Positions 25,887-34,230 are shown, counted from the stretch's first letter. The stretch: 39,649 bases of DNA from JAKFDK01 sp036676195 (GCA_036676195.1 JAKFDK010000116.1:1-39649); one strand, 5' to 3'. Made by a program: numbers and translations. Notes: generated by a model from the sequence alone, not told the origin.

Positions 25887-26648
25887 GTGGTACATGTGGA
25901 GCGGACCCTGCCCGGCGTTGCCGTGGTCCGGCTGGACAACCCGCCGGTGAACGCCCTCAGCCGTCCGACCCGGACCGCCCTGGCCGCGGCCCTGGCCGAG
26001 TTGGAGGCCGATGTCGGCGTACGCTGCCTGGTTTTAACCGGTACCGGCGACAAGGCATTTTGTGCCGGTGCCGACCTGAGCGAGCAACTGGAATTAAGCG
26101 CTGAGGCCAAACCCGCCTATGTGCAGGAAGTGGAGGACCTGATCCGGCGGCTGGCGGAGTTCCCGTGCCCGGTGCTGGGGGCCCTCAGTGGTCACATCCT
26201 GGGGGCGGGGCTGGACCTGGCCCTGGCCTGCGACCTGCGTATGGCCCGCGCCGGCGCCCGGCTGGGAGTTTCCGGCGTTAACGTGGGCCTGATCTCCAGC
26301 ACCACCCGGCTGGTGCGGCTGCTGGGGGAGTCCCGGGCCAAGGACATGTGCCTGACCGGCCGCCAGGTGCCGGTGGAGGAGGCGGCCGCCTGGGGCCTGG
26401 TGCACCGGGTGGTGGCACCGGAGGCATTCAGGGAGACTGCCCTGGAGTGGGCCGGAGAAATCGCAGCCAAGCCGCCGTTATCCGCCCGCCGGGTCAAGGC
26501 GGCCATTAACCGCACGCTGGACCTGCCCCTGACCGAAGCCCTGGGGCGCCAGCAGGAAGACCTGCTGTGGCTGATGGGCACGGCCGACCACCGGGAGGCG
26601 GTGGCGTCCTTCCTGGAGAAGCGCAAGCCGCAATTCACTGGTACTTAA
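25887..26648 (+). CDS. crotonase-fold enzyme (enoyl-CoA hydratase/isomerase family), atypical active site
   Basis: A 253-residue protein from GTG 25887, 2 bp after the CoA-transferase stop. The oxyanion-hole motifs are intact: KAFCAGADLSE and LGALSGHILGAGLDLALACDLRMA. In true hydratases a glutamate follows in a (L/Q)PE motif and a second in the helix after GGTQRL. Here these read GVSGVNVGLISSTTRLVR and SRAKDMCLTG, so the first Glu is Gly and the second Asp. The enzyme thus probably catalyses something other than simple hydration, for example a CoA-ester isomerisation, decarboxylation or hydrolysis. Its partner is the adjacent CoA-transferase. Confidence 0.82.
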   Translation: MVHVERTLPGVAVVRLDNPPVNALSRPTRTALAAALAELEADVGVRCLVLTGTGDKAFCAGADLSEQLELSAEAKPAYVQEVEDLIRRLAEFPCPVLGALSGHILGAGLDLALACDLRMARAGARLGVSGVNVGLISSTTRLVRLLGESRAKDMCLTGRQVPVEEAAAWGLVHRVVAPEAFRETALEWAGEIAAKPPLSARRVKAAINRTLDLPLTEALGRQQEDLLWLMGTADHREAVASFLEKRKPQFTGT

Positions 26649-26730
26649 GTTTGTAGGATTAGGTCTAAGCCTGTCGAATCCTTTGACTTCAAGGGCGTTC
26701 TGCGCCTGGGGTGGAAAGGGCGGCGAGGCA

Positions 26731-27840
26731 ATGTTGGAATGGGGGTTTGCGGCGGTGGCGGGGCTGGTGGCCGGCTACGGCCTGGCCCGGCTCACCGGGC
26801 GCGGCCCTGCCGGTGCCGCACCCGCCGCGGCCACCGTGGCCCGTTTGCGGCAACTGGAGTCCATTTTTGAAGCGTTGCTGGTCGGGGTGGCGGCGGTGGA
26901 CGCCGCCGGACACCCGATTGTGGTGAACCGCGCTGCCCGTGGCCTGCTGGGCCGCAACCGTGAACTGCTGGCCGGTCCGCAGGTCAAGCGGGTGCTGGCC
27001 GTAGGGAGCGCTGAATATGCGGTGGAACTGACCGCCGGCCACCAAACCCTGCTGGGCGACTTCCTCCCCATCCGTGGCGATGATGGAGAACCGGCCGGGG
27101 TGGTGGCTGTTTTCCGCGACCGCCGGCAGGTGCAGCACCTGGCCGAGCAGTTGACGGGCTACAAACAGCTCAATGAAGCCCTGCGCGCCCGCACCCACGA
27201 GTTCCGCAACCAGCTCCAGGTGATTGCCGGGCTGCTGAATCTGGGCGCGTATGAACGGCTGCAAGCTTACGTGGCTGACCTGGCCGCAACCCAGGCCGAA
27301 ATGTTGGGCAGCCTGCTGACCCGGCTGCCGGACGTGACCCTGGTGGGGCTGCTGCTGGGCAAGGCCAGCCGGGCGGCGGAGTTGGGGGTGCAGTTCCATG
27401 TCAGCCCCCGGTGCCGGCTTTCCGGCCCGGTGGTCAACAGCCATGCGCTGGTTACCGTGCTGGGCAACCTGCTGGAAAACGCCCTGGAGGAGGCGGCGGC
27501 GCAACCGCCGCACCGCCGGATGGTGGACCTGCTGGTGATTGAACGGCGCGGCCATGTGCTGATGCGGGTGCAGGATCGCGGCCGGGGTGTGCCGCCCGGG
27601 CAGGCGGAGCAAATCTTCACCCCTACCTATACCACCAAAGCCGGTAACCGGGGCATGGGTCTGCATCTGGCCCGCCGGGCGGCCGAGGCTTGCGGCGGTG
27701 CGGTCCGCTGCCGGCTCAGGGCCGGCGGGGGGACCGTGTTTCTGGCTGTTCTGGGCAGCGCCTATACCCCTGACCCCACGGCGGCAGGCGATCGCACAGC
27801 GGCGGGGATGAACGGTCCGGAGGGGGTGCAACTGGTGTGA
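26731..27840 (+). CDS. CitA/DcuS-type sensor histidine kinase lacking the extracellular sensor
   Basis: A 369-residue protein from ATG 26731 (GGCGAGGCA upstream). One N-terminal helix (residues ~2-20, FAAVAGLVAGYGLARL), then a PAS domain (~40-135, ESIFEALLVGVAAVDAAGHP and RAARGLLGRN). The phospho-acceptor helix is ALRARTHEFRNQLQVIAGLL with H156, the HEFxNxL form typical of CitA/DcuS kinases. The ATPase domain has NLLENALEEA, DRGRGVPPG and TTKAGNRGMGLHLARRAAEA. The usual periplasmic Cache domain is missing, so the ligand is probably sensed inside or through a carrier. It overlaps the regulator gene by 4 bp. Confidence 0.85.
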   Translation: MLEWGFAAVAGLVAGYGLARLTGRGPAGAAPAAATVARLRQLESIFEALLVGVAAVDAAGHPIVVNRAARGLLGRNRELLAGPQVKRVLAVGSAEYAVELTAGHQTLLGDFLPIRGDDGEPAGVVAVFRDRRQVQHLAEQLTGYKQLNEALRARTHEFRNQLQVIAGLLNLGAYERLQAYVADLAATQAEMLGSLLTRLPDVTLVGLLLGKASRAAELGVQFHVSPRCRLSGPVVNSHALVTVLGNLLENALEEAAAQPPHRRMVDLLVIERRGHVLMRVQDRGRGVPPGQAEQIFTPTYTTKAGNRGMGLHLARRAAEACGGAVRCRLRAGGGTVFLAVLGSAYTPDPTAAGDRTAAGMNGPEGVQLV

Positions 27841-28511
27841 GCTTCCGTGTTCTGATTGTGGAAGACGATCCGATGGTGGCCGCCATTAACCGCTCCTTCA
27901 CCGAGCAGGTGCCGGGGTTTGCCGTGCTGGCCGCGGTGCACGGCGGCGACGAGGCCATGGCTGTCCTGAACCGGACCGCGCCGGACCTGGTGCTGTTGGA
28001 CGTGTACCTGCCCCAGATCAGCGGGCTGCAGATCCTGAAGGAAATCCGCCGGCGGGAGTTGCCCACCGATGTGGTACTGATTACGGCGGCACAGGACAGC
28101 CGCGCCATCCAGGAGGGCCTGCGCTACGGCGTGGTGGATTACCTGATCAAGCCGTATTTCTTTCCCCGCTTCCAGCAGGCCTTGCTGGCCTTCCGTCGCC
28201 GGCGCGAGGAACTGACGGCCCGTGAGCGCGTTCAGCAGTCGGATCTGGACGCCCTGCTCACCCCGGTGGGAGCGGTGCCGGCCCTGCCGCTGCCCAAAGG
28301 CCTGAACCAGCGCACCCTCACCCGGGTGATTACCTGTTTGCGGGAGGCCACGGCGGCCATGAGCGCCGAGGAGATTGCCCAGCGCACCGGCGTTTCCCGG
28401 GTCACGGCCTGGCGCTACCTGGATTATCTGACCGGGCTGAACCGGACCACCGTCACGCCAGAATACGGCAGTGTCGGGCGGCCGTCGTATCGCTTTCAGC
28501 TACAGGAATAG
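27837..28511 (+). CDS. CitB/DcuR-type response regulator
   Basis: A 224-residue protein from GTG 27837. Receiver domain with acidic pocket E9-D10-D11, phospho-acceptor D55 (LVLLDVYLPQ) and the lysine of DYLIKPYFF. The output domain (~155-224) has an HTH (MSAEEIAQRTGVSRVTAWRY) and a final SVGRPSYRF, as in CitB/DcuR/DctR proteins that activate genes for di- and tricarboxylate use. It probably answers to the kinase just upstream and controls the importer, CoA-transferase and OFA genes; binding sites are not proven. Confidence 0.87.
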   Translation: MSFRVLIVEDDPMVAAINRSFTEQVPGFAVLAAVHGGDEAMAVLNRTAPDLVLLDVYLPQISGLQILKEIRRRELPTDVVLITAAQDSRAIQEGLRYGVVDYLIKPYFFPRFQQALLAFRRRREELTARERVQQSDLDALLTPVGAVPALPLPKGLNQRTLTRVITCLREATAAMSAEEIAQRTGVSRVTAWRYLDYLTGLNRTTVTPEYGSVGRPSYRFQLQE

Positions 28512-28530
28512 TTTGATGCGCATCAGTCAG

Positions 28531-28559
28531 AGCAGGCCAGGCAGTAAGCCTGGCCTGCT
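28531..28559 (+). terminator. terminator after the two-component genes
   Basis: AGCAGGCCAGGC (28531-28542) and GCCTGGCCTGCT (28548-28559) form a perfect 12-bp stem with a 5-nt loop, 20 bp past the regulator stop. Only TT follows, so it may be partly leaky. It isolates the RiPP cluster. Confidence 0.7.
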
Positions 28560-28622
28560 TGGCGCGCTGGTTAAGTATCTAGGTACCGGGAATCTAAGTG
28601 TACAGAAGATTGTTAATTTGTC

Positions 28623-28651
28623 TTGAATTTTTGGCGCTTCAGAGGTATAAA
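28623..28651 (+). promoter_or_regulatory. sigma-A promoter of the RiPP cluster
   Basis: TTGAAT (28623-28628), a 17-nt spacer and TATAAA (28646-28651), in an AT-rich island within GC-rich surroundings. It lies 65 bp before the precursor start. Confidence 0.7.
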
Positions 28652-28716
28652 GGAATTACTCTGCGATTTTGTTCAGTTTGGCCCGCGGGGATTACCAACG
28701 AAAGGGGGGGATTTGG

Positions 28717-28899
28717 ATGTTCGAAGCACAGGGCGGGCTTGATCTCCGGAAGGAGCTGGCCAGCCTGAGCAGCGAGCAACTGAACGATTTCATCGTGAAG
28801 GAGCTCAAAGTTCGGGTCAACGCTGATGCTGAGAAACTGCTGGTCAATGACGCTCAGGCCAGCCTGGTCACCGTCATCGCCTTGACATGGGCGACCTAG
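28717..28899 (+). CDS. RiPP precursor peptide (cysteine-free)
   Basis: A 60-residue peptide from ATG 28717 behind AAAGGGGGGG, the best ribosome site in the region; an upstream in-frame ATG at 28669 lies close to the predicted RNA start and has no such site. Residues ~1-45 look like a leader: charged and helical (DLRKELASLSSEQLNDFIV, KELKVRVNADAEKLLVND). The last 13-15 residues are quite different: ASLVTVIALTWAT, hydrophobic with S49, T52, T57 and T60 available for dehydration and V51, V53, I54, L56 and W58 for carbon modification. There is no cysteine anywhere. No NHLP, Nif11 or FNLD-type leader motif is visible. It stands first in the operon, ahead of four radical SAM genes and a dehydratase. 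The cleavage site is a guess near N44-D45 or A46-Q47-A48. Confidence 0.75.
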   Translation: MFEAQGGLDLRKELASLSSEQLNDFIVKELKVRVNADAEKLLVNDAQASLVTVIALTWAT

Positions 28900-28917
28900 C
28901 TGATGGAGACCGAAGAT

Positions 28918-28947
28918 GATGGGGGGCCTGACAGCAGGCCCTCCATC
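28918..28947 (+). other. long hairpin between precursor and first maturase
   Basis: GATGGGGGGCCTG (28918-28930) and CAGGCCCTCCATC (28935-28947) form a 13-bp stem with one G-U pair and a 4-nt loop. No T-run follows. Between a precursor and its enzymes such a structure usually raises the precursor-to-enzyme ratio by RNA stabilisation or partial termination. Confidence 0.65.
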
Positions 28948-29010
28948 GACCATTAGCACTTGGTACGGCTCACGGAACGTGGTGCACCATGAAGGGAGGG
29001 CTCACAGGTT

Positions 29011-30942
29011 TTGGTCAACACGACAGAATTGCCTGATGTGGCAGCCAAACGAGTGCTCCTCCTGCTGATGCCATGGGCGTATCCGTACTTTCCCGGTCTA
29101 TCGGTAGCCCTGCTGCGCAGTATCCTGCTGCGGGACGGGGTTTCCTGTGACGTGTTTTATGCCAACCTGCTCTTCTCCAAGATTACCGGCGGCGACCCTT
29201 TTTACGAGGAGCAGCTAATCAAGGCGCCCATATCGGAGTTGGCTTTCACACCTTACTACTTTGATACGCCCCCGGCCGAGGCGGCGGAGCAGTTACGCCA
29301 ATACGTGGCGCAACTGGTGAACGCCGGGGCGGACCAGGACCCCGCCCCCCTGACGCGTCTGCTGACTTGTGCCGAAACGTTCCTGAACATGCTGTTTGAC
29401 TCCATTCCCTGGCATCAGTACGACATTGTGGGATTCTCGGTGATGTTCCAGCAGACCGTGTCGTCCCTGGCGCTGGCCAGGCGAATTAAAGCCAGGTATC
29501 CGGAGATCAGGATCGTGTTTGGCGGCCCCTCCTGTTCTTTACCCATGGGCCATGAACTGATGCGCTGCTTCCCGGAGATTGACTTTGTGCTGATGGGCGA
29601 GGCCGACGCCACCCTCACCCCGCTGGTCCACGCCATCCGCAGCAACGGCCCGTTCGATATCCCCGGGCTCCTCCGCCGGGATGCCGGCGGCCAGATCCAA
29701 GCAGGGCCGCCGGCCCAACCTTTCCTTGACCTGAAGAGCCTCCCTGTTCCTGATTACACGCCGTACTACAGCCAACTGGAGGCGCTGGGCATCGAGCATT
29801 TCGAGCCCTATCTCTATGTAGAAACCTCCCGTGGCTGCTGGTGGGGTGAAAAGCACCACTGCACGTTCTGCAGCATCGAAAACACGTTCATGCAGTTTCG
29901 GGCCAAACCAGAGGACATGGTCCTCCACGAGATCATGACGCTGGCCACCCGGCACCATTCGACCAACTTTCTGGTATCGGACAATATCCTCCACCACAAG
30001 TTCTATCAGACCCTGCTGCCCACGCTGGCCAGAATCCGGGAAGAGCAGGGCTATGACCTCACCTTTTTCTTTGAGGTGAAGGCCAACATCCAGCGTGAGC
30101 AGGTCCGTCTGCTGAAGGCGGCTGGCATCACGCAGGTCCAGCCGGGCCTGGAGAGCTTCGGCGACGGGGTTCTGAAGCTCATGAACAAGGGTACGACCGG
30201 TATCCGCCAGTTGCAGGCGCTGAAGGTATTGGCGGAGTTTGACATTCAGGCGATTTGGAACATCATTTACCGCAACCCCAACGAGCAGCCCGAAGATTAC
30301 CAGGCCATGAACGCCATGATCCCGTTCATGCACCATATCCCGCCCCCGAGCAAGGGGAGCCTGCTGCAGATGCTCCTGCAACGGTTCAGCCCTTATTTTG
30401 AGTCCCCCGGGAAGTACGGTATTTACAACGTCCGTCCGCAGCCCTTTTACCGGCAAATCTTTCCTCGTCCGGATATTGACGTCACCAAGCTGGCCTATTT
30501 CTTTGAGTACGACCATGCCCAGCACCAGAACCCGGCGCTGCAAGCCGCATACCAGGAGCTGAAAGAGCAGGCAGAAGAGTGGCGGCGGGTCTACGTGAAG
30601 GACTCGCTCATTCAGATGCGGGGGCCCGAATTCGTGCAGATCATCGACCGCCGCATGGATCCGACCGCCGGCCTGACCGGGACACCAGCGGAAACAACCC
30701 TGACGCTGACGGGTCTGCGGGCAGAAATCTTCATTGCTTGCGATGCGGTCCGCAGTGAATCAGAGTTGGTGAAGCAATTCGCCGAACGTATCCCGGCGGG
30801 TGATATGGTCAGGTTTCTGGAGGAAATGGTGGCACGGCGCCTGGTCTACCGGTCTGCCGCACGGCAGTACCTGAACCTGCCGCTCCTGAAGGATCAGCAG
30901 GAGCACTTTTTGTACCAGGCCGCACTGGAGGTAGCCTTATGA
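29011..30942 (+). CDS. B12-type radical SAM RiPP maturase 1 (rSAM C-methyltransferase family)
   Basis: A 643-residue protein from TTG 29011, with AGGGAGGG 10 nt upstream. Residues ~15-220 are a cobalamin-binding-like domain (LLLMPWAYPYFPGLSVALL, DIVGFSVMFQQTVSSLALAR, IVFGGPSCSLPMG, MGEADATLTPLV). The radical SAM core has the cluster motif C276-x7-C284-x2-C287 in SRGCWWGEKHHCTFC, then SDNILHHKFY, FFFEVKANIQ, QPGLESF and NIIYRNPNEQPEDY. This fits the RiPP maturation rSAM family that methylates unactivated carbons in peptides such as bottromycins and polytheonamides. The last ~90 residues (LTLTGLRAEIFIACDAVRSE through RRLVYRSAARQYLNL) look like a small winged helix resembling PqqD/RRE leader-binding domains. 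It overlaps gene 2 by 4 bp. Confidence 0.85.
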   Translation: MVNTTELPDVAAKRVLLLLMPWAYPYFPGLSVALLRSILLRDGVSCDVFYANLLFSKITGGDPFYEEQLIKAPISELAFTPYYFDTPPAEAAEQLRQYVAQLVNAGADQDPAPLTRLLTCAETFLNMLFDSIPWHQYDIVGFSVMFQQTVSSLALARRIKARYPEIRIVFGGPSCSLPMGHELMRCFPEIDFVLMGEADATLTPLVHAIRSNGPFDIPGLLRRDAGGQIQAGPPAQPFLDLKSLPVPDYTPYYSQLEALGIEHFEPYLYVETSRGCWWGEKHHCTFCSIENTFMQFRAKPEDMVLHEIMTLATRHHSTNFLVSDNILHHKFYQTLLPTLARIREEQGYDLTFFFEVKANIQREQVRLLKAAGITQVQPGLESFGDGVLKLMNKGTTGIRQLQALKVLAEFDIQAIWNIIYRNPNEQPEDYQAMNAMIPFMHHIPPPSKGSLLQMLLQRFSPYFESPGKYGIYNVRPQPFYRQIFPRPDIDVTKLAYFFEYDHAQHQNPALQAAYQELKEQAEEWRRVYVKDSLIQMRGPEFVQIIDRRMDPTAGLTGTPAETTLTLTGLRAEIFIACDAVRSESELVKQFAERIPAGDMVRFLEEMVARRLVYRSAARQYLNLPLLKDQQEHFLYQAALEVAL

Positions 30943-32330
30943 ACCGGGAACTGAATCAGCGGGAACCGGCGCGGGTGCTCCTGGTGCACACGCCCCCGGC
31001 CGACCCGGGCCTGCCCGGTCTGACCTGCGGTCTGTTGCAGGCTGTGCTGGAGAGTGCCGGCATCCCCTGCGATGCCTATTGCGCGCATCTGCTGGCCAGT
31101 CCGCTCCCGGGCAGCCGCCCGGCGGAGGCAAAAGCGGAAGAACTATCCTCCGGCCTGTGCGCGGGGATCGACTGGCGCCGTTATGAGGTTGTCTGGTTTC
31201 CGGTCACCCTGGAGCAGGTCACCGTGGCCACCGCGATGGCGCGCCGGATCCGGGAACAGGCGCCGGCCACGGCCATCGTCTTCAGCAGCGCTCCCGGTTC
31301 CGGGGTGACCAGGGAAAGTCTGGTTCCAGCCGACCTGGTTGTAACGGGTGAAGTCGAGGTCGCCGCCGTATCGTGCATCCGGTCGCTGCTGGGGGCGGGG
31401 GGTGTGCCCGGCCATCCGGAGGTGGTGGCTGATGTGGGCAGTCTACCCCTGCCCCAGTATGAGCCGTATTTCCAGCAGTTGGCCGCCCACGGGCGGCATG
31501 ACCTGAAACCGGTGTTACCGGTCGAAATGGCGCGCGGCTGCCGCTGTGGCGCCGGCGATTGTCCGGTGTGTGCGGCGGTGCCGCCTGTCCCTTTCCGGAT
31601 GAAGACCCCGCAGCAGGTGGTGGCGGAGGTAACGGCGCTCGCCAGGCACCACCGCATCACCACGTTTCGGATCGTGGATATCGGCCTGGACCCCGGGGTG
31701 GTTGAGTCCGTGTTGCCGGAATTGATCCGGGTGCAGTGGCAGAACCAGTATCAGTTCCAGTTCGCCTGTACCCTGGCTGCGCCGGTAAGTCAGCGCCAGG
31801 CGCGCCATTTCCGGCAGGCCGGGGTCACACAGGTTCAGTGGCGCCGGACCGGACCGGGGCTTACGGCCGCCTGTGTCCAGACCCTGAAGGCCCTGGCGGA
31901 GGCCGGGGTGGAGGTGGGCTGGAACCTGCCGGCGGCGGATGGCGATGTTTCGGCCCTGCATCACTTACCCCCACCGCAGGCGGAACGGGGGCACCCGGCC
32001 CTGGCCGCCTGGCGTCAGGCATACAGCCCGGGGCTGCTCACCTGTTCAGCCGGGCCGGGCTTCGTGCGGATTACGGACCGGCGGCTGCCGGACCGGGGCA
32101 AAACGCTGATTACGCTGGTCGGGCTGCAGGCCGAGATTTTCCGGTTCTGCGCGGACACCAGAACCTTTACACAGATTGCGGCGCAGTTCGGCACGCGGGC
32201 ATCGCCCGGGGAACTCAGACAGTTCCTGACCAGGCTGATGGCGCACAGGCTGATGTTTGGGAGTGGCGGCGATCAGTACCTGACCCTTCCCTTGCAACGC
32301 AGGCTGGAGGAGGTGGAGGTGCATGCCTGA
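30939..32330 (+). CDS. reduced, divergent radical SAM-like maturase 2
   Basis: A 463-residue protein from ATG 30939 (ATGA overlap), about 150-180 residues shorter than its three paralogues but open throughout. The N-terminal fold is kept (VLLVHTPPADPGLPGLTCGLLQ, VWFPVTLEQVTVATAMARRI) but the GGPSC motif is gone. The cluster motif is changed to C201-x-C203-x4-C208-x2-C211 (ARGCRCGAGDCPVC), one residue shorter than CX7CX2C and with an extra cysteine. The FFFEVKAN, NIIY-PGEQP-DY and QRFSPY-KYGI-NVRP motifs are missing, yet the C-terminal winged helix is well kept (TLVGLQAEIFRFCADTRTFT through HRLMFGSGGDQYLTL). It may be a leader-binding or scaffold partner, or an enzyme with altered chemistry. 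Its coupled position and intact frame argue against a pseudogene. Confidence 0.7.
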   Translation: MNRELNQREPARVLLVHTPPADPGLPGLTCGLLQAVLESAGIPCDAYCAHLLASPLPGSRPAEAKAEELSSGLCAGIDWRRYEVVWFPVTLEQVTVATAMARRIREQAPATAIVFSSAPGSGVTRESLVPADLVVTGEVEVAAVSCIRSLLGAGGVPGHPEVVADVGSLPLPQYEPYFQQLAAHGRHDLKPVLPVEMARGCRCGAGDCPVCAAVPPVPFRMKTPQQVVAEVTALARHHRITTFRIVDIGLDPGVVESVLPELIRVQWQNQYQFQFACTLAAPVSQRQARHFRQAGVTQVQWRRTGPGLTAACVQTLKALAEAGVEVGWNLPAADGDVSALHHLPPPQAERGHPALAAWRQAYSPGLLTCSAGPGFVRITDRRLPDRGKTLITLVGLQAEIFRFCADTRTFTQIAAQFGTRASPGELRQFLTRLMAHRLMFGSGGDQYLTLPLQRRLEEVEVHA

Positions 32331-34230
32331 GCAGCAGGTTTTGTTGGTTGTCATGCCCTGGGCCAACCCGGAATACCCAAGCCTTTCACTGGGGCTGTTG
32401 CAGGCGATTCTAAACCGGGAAGGCATCCCGTGCGACACGCTCTATGCGAACCTTGCCTTCGCACGCTACCTGGACGACTGGCCACTTTACCGGCACATGT
32501 GCTACGCGGCCGAGGGGGATATCGTTTTTACCCCCTACTACTTTGGCACCGAGGTGGAGGCGGCCGCCCGCACCATTCAGGCCCGGACCGGCCGGTATTC
32601 CTATGCCCCCCTCGCCGACCTGGAGCATTGCCGGCGGCTGGTTCAAAACGCGACCGAGTTTATTGAGGGGCTGTTTGCCGGCGTCCGCTGGGAGAATTAC
32701 GACGTGATCGGGTTTTCCCTGATGTTTCAACAACTGGTCGGTTCCCTGAGCCTGACCAGACTGATCAAGGCCCGGTATCCGGACAAGCGCATCGTCTTTG
32801 GCGGACCATCCTGCGACGATTGCATGGGGCTGGAGATGCTGCGCTCCTTTCCCGAGGTCGATTACGTGGTCAACGGCGAGGCGGATGCGATTATTGCCCC
32901 GCTGATCCGGGAGATTCGCAGCCAGCGGGACCAGGCGCAGCCCCACTTTGAAACGCCGGGGGTCGCCTACCGGAGCGGCAGCGGCGCCATTGTCTCCACC
33001 GGCCGGCAGCCGGCGCTGACCCAACTGGATAGCTTGCCGTTCCCGGATTATGATCCCTACTTTCAGCAGTTGGAGGCGCTGGGGCTGCCGGAGTTGGAGC
33101 CGGTCCTGTACATGGAAGCTTCCCGCGGCTGCTGGTGGGGTCAGAAGTCGCGCTGCACGTTCTGCGGCCTGAACGGGCTGACTTTACAGTACCGCGGCAA
33201 GTCGGCGGAACGGGTGATCGACGAGATCTGCTACCTGTCGCAGCGCCATCGCATGGTGCGGTTCTGGACCAGCGACAATATTCTGGACTACCGGAGTTTC
33301 GCTGCGCTCTTGCCCAAGCTCGCCGAACTGCGCCAGGCCGGGGGCTATGATCTCAGCTTCTTTTTCGAGATCAAGGCGAACCTGACCAGGGAAAAGGTGC
33401 AGGCGATCAGGGACGCGGGCATCACCTGGGTGCAGCCCGGCATTGAAAGCTTCAGTGATCACATTCTTGACGGCATGCGCAAGGGCTGTACGGGGATTCA
33501 ACAGATGCACGCCCTGAAGCTGCTGGCGGAACAGGGCATGGACGTGGACTGGAACCTGATCTACCGCCTGCCGGGCGAGCAGCCCGAGGACTATCTTGAA
33601 ATGGCGGAGCTGATCCCCTTCATTCACCATCTGCCGCCGCCGGCACCCGGTGCCGTTGTGCCGATGGCCCTGCAGCGGTTCAGCCCATACCAGACAGACC
33701 CATCTACATACGGAATCACGAATGTCCGCCCGGCCGGCTTTTATCACGCGGTATTCCCTGATCCAAAGATTGATCTGGACCAGCTTGTGTACGTGTTTGA
33801 CTACGACCACGCCTCCCACCGCAGTTCCGAACTGGCCGCAGCCCACCAGATCTTCTTCCAGGCTGTGCAGGAATGGCGGCAGGTCTATCGCCCCCGGACG
33901 CTGGTCTGTCGGCGTGGTCCTGACTTTGTTCGGATCATCGACCAGCGGCAGGCCGGTCTGGAGCGGATCATCACCCTGGCCGGCCTGCAGGCCCGGATTT
34001 ATCTATTCTGCACCGACATCCGGACGGCCGAGGCCATCGCCCGTAAGTTCGGGCAGGTCGTCAGCCAGGCGGCATTGCAGGGCTTTCTGGACCAGATGGT
34101 GGCGCAGAAGCTGATGTACCGGTCGCGGGCCGGGCAATACCTGAGCCTGGCGCTCCAGGACGGCACCGGCCGCTCCCTGCAGGTACGGGATGCGGTGGCG
34201 GATACCCTCGCCCGGGGACAAGGGGTATGA
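32323..34230 (+). CDS. B12-type radical SAM RiPP maturase 3
   Basis: A 635-residue protein from ATG 32323, behind GGAGGTGGAGG and overlapping gene 2 by 8 bp. It has the full set of family motifs: LLVVMPWANPEYPSLSLGLLQ, DVIGFSLMFQQLVGSLSLTR, IVFGGPSCDDCMGLEM, NGEADAIIAPLI, cluster motif C270-x7-C278-x2-C281 (SRGCWWGQKSRCTFCGLNG), FFFEIKANLTRE, QPGIESFSDHIL, NLIYRLPGEQPEDY, QRFSPYQTDPSTYGITNVRP. The C-terminal winged helix is present (TLAGLQARIYLFCTDIRTAE through QKLMYRSRAGQYLSL). It is close in design to maturases 1 and 4, so tandem duplication is likely. The target residue on the peptide cannot be read from sequence. Confidence 0.85.
   Translation: MPEQQVLLVVMPWANPEYPSLSLGLLQAILNREGIPCDTLYANLAFARYLDDWPLYRHMCYAAEGDIVFTPYYFGTEVEAAARTIQARTGRYSYAPLADLEHCRRLVQNATEFIEGLFAGVRWENYDVIGFSLMFQQLVGSLSLTRLIKARYPDKRIVFGGPSCDDCMGLEMLRSFPEVDYVVNGEADAIIAPLIREIRSQRDQAQPHFETPGVAYRSGSGAIVSTGRQPALTQLDSLPFPDYDPYFQQLEALGLPELEPVLYMEASRGCWWGQKSRCTFCGLNGLTLQYRGKSAERVIDEICYLSQRHRMVRFWTSDNILDYRSFAALLPKLAELRQAGGYDLSFFFEIKANLTREKVQAIRDAGITWVQPGIESFSDHILDGMRKGCTGIQQMHALKLLAEQGMDVDWNLIYRLPGEQPEDYLEMAELIPFIHHLPPPAPGAVVPMALQRFSPYQTDPSTYGITNVRPAGFYHAVFPDPKIDLDQLVYVFDYDHASHRSSELAAAHQIFFQAVQEWRQVYRPRTLVCRRGPDFVRIIDQRQAGLERIITLAGLQARIYLFCTDIRTAEAIARKFGQVVSQAALQGFLDQMVAQKLMYRSRAGQYLSLALQDGTGRSLQVRDAVADTLARGQGV

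Noticed and set aside
30939..32330. Maturase 2 as a pseudogene
   Set aside because: The frame is open and coupled on both sides, has normal codon usage and keeps its C-terminal domain, so a reduced but selected protein is more likely.
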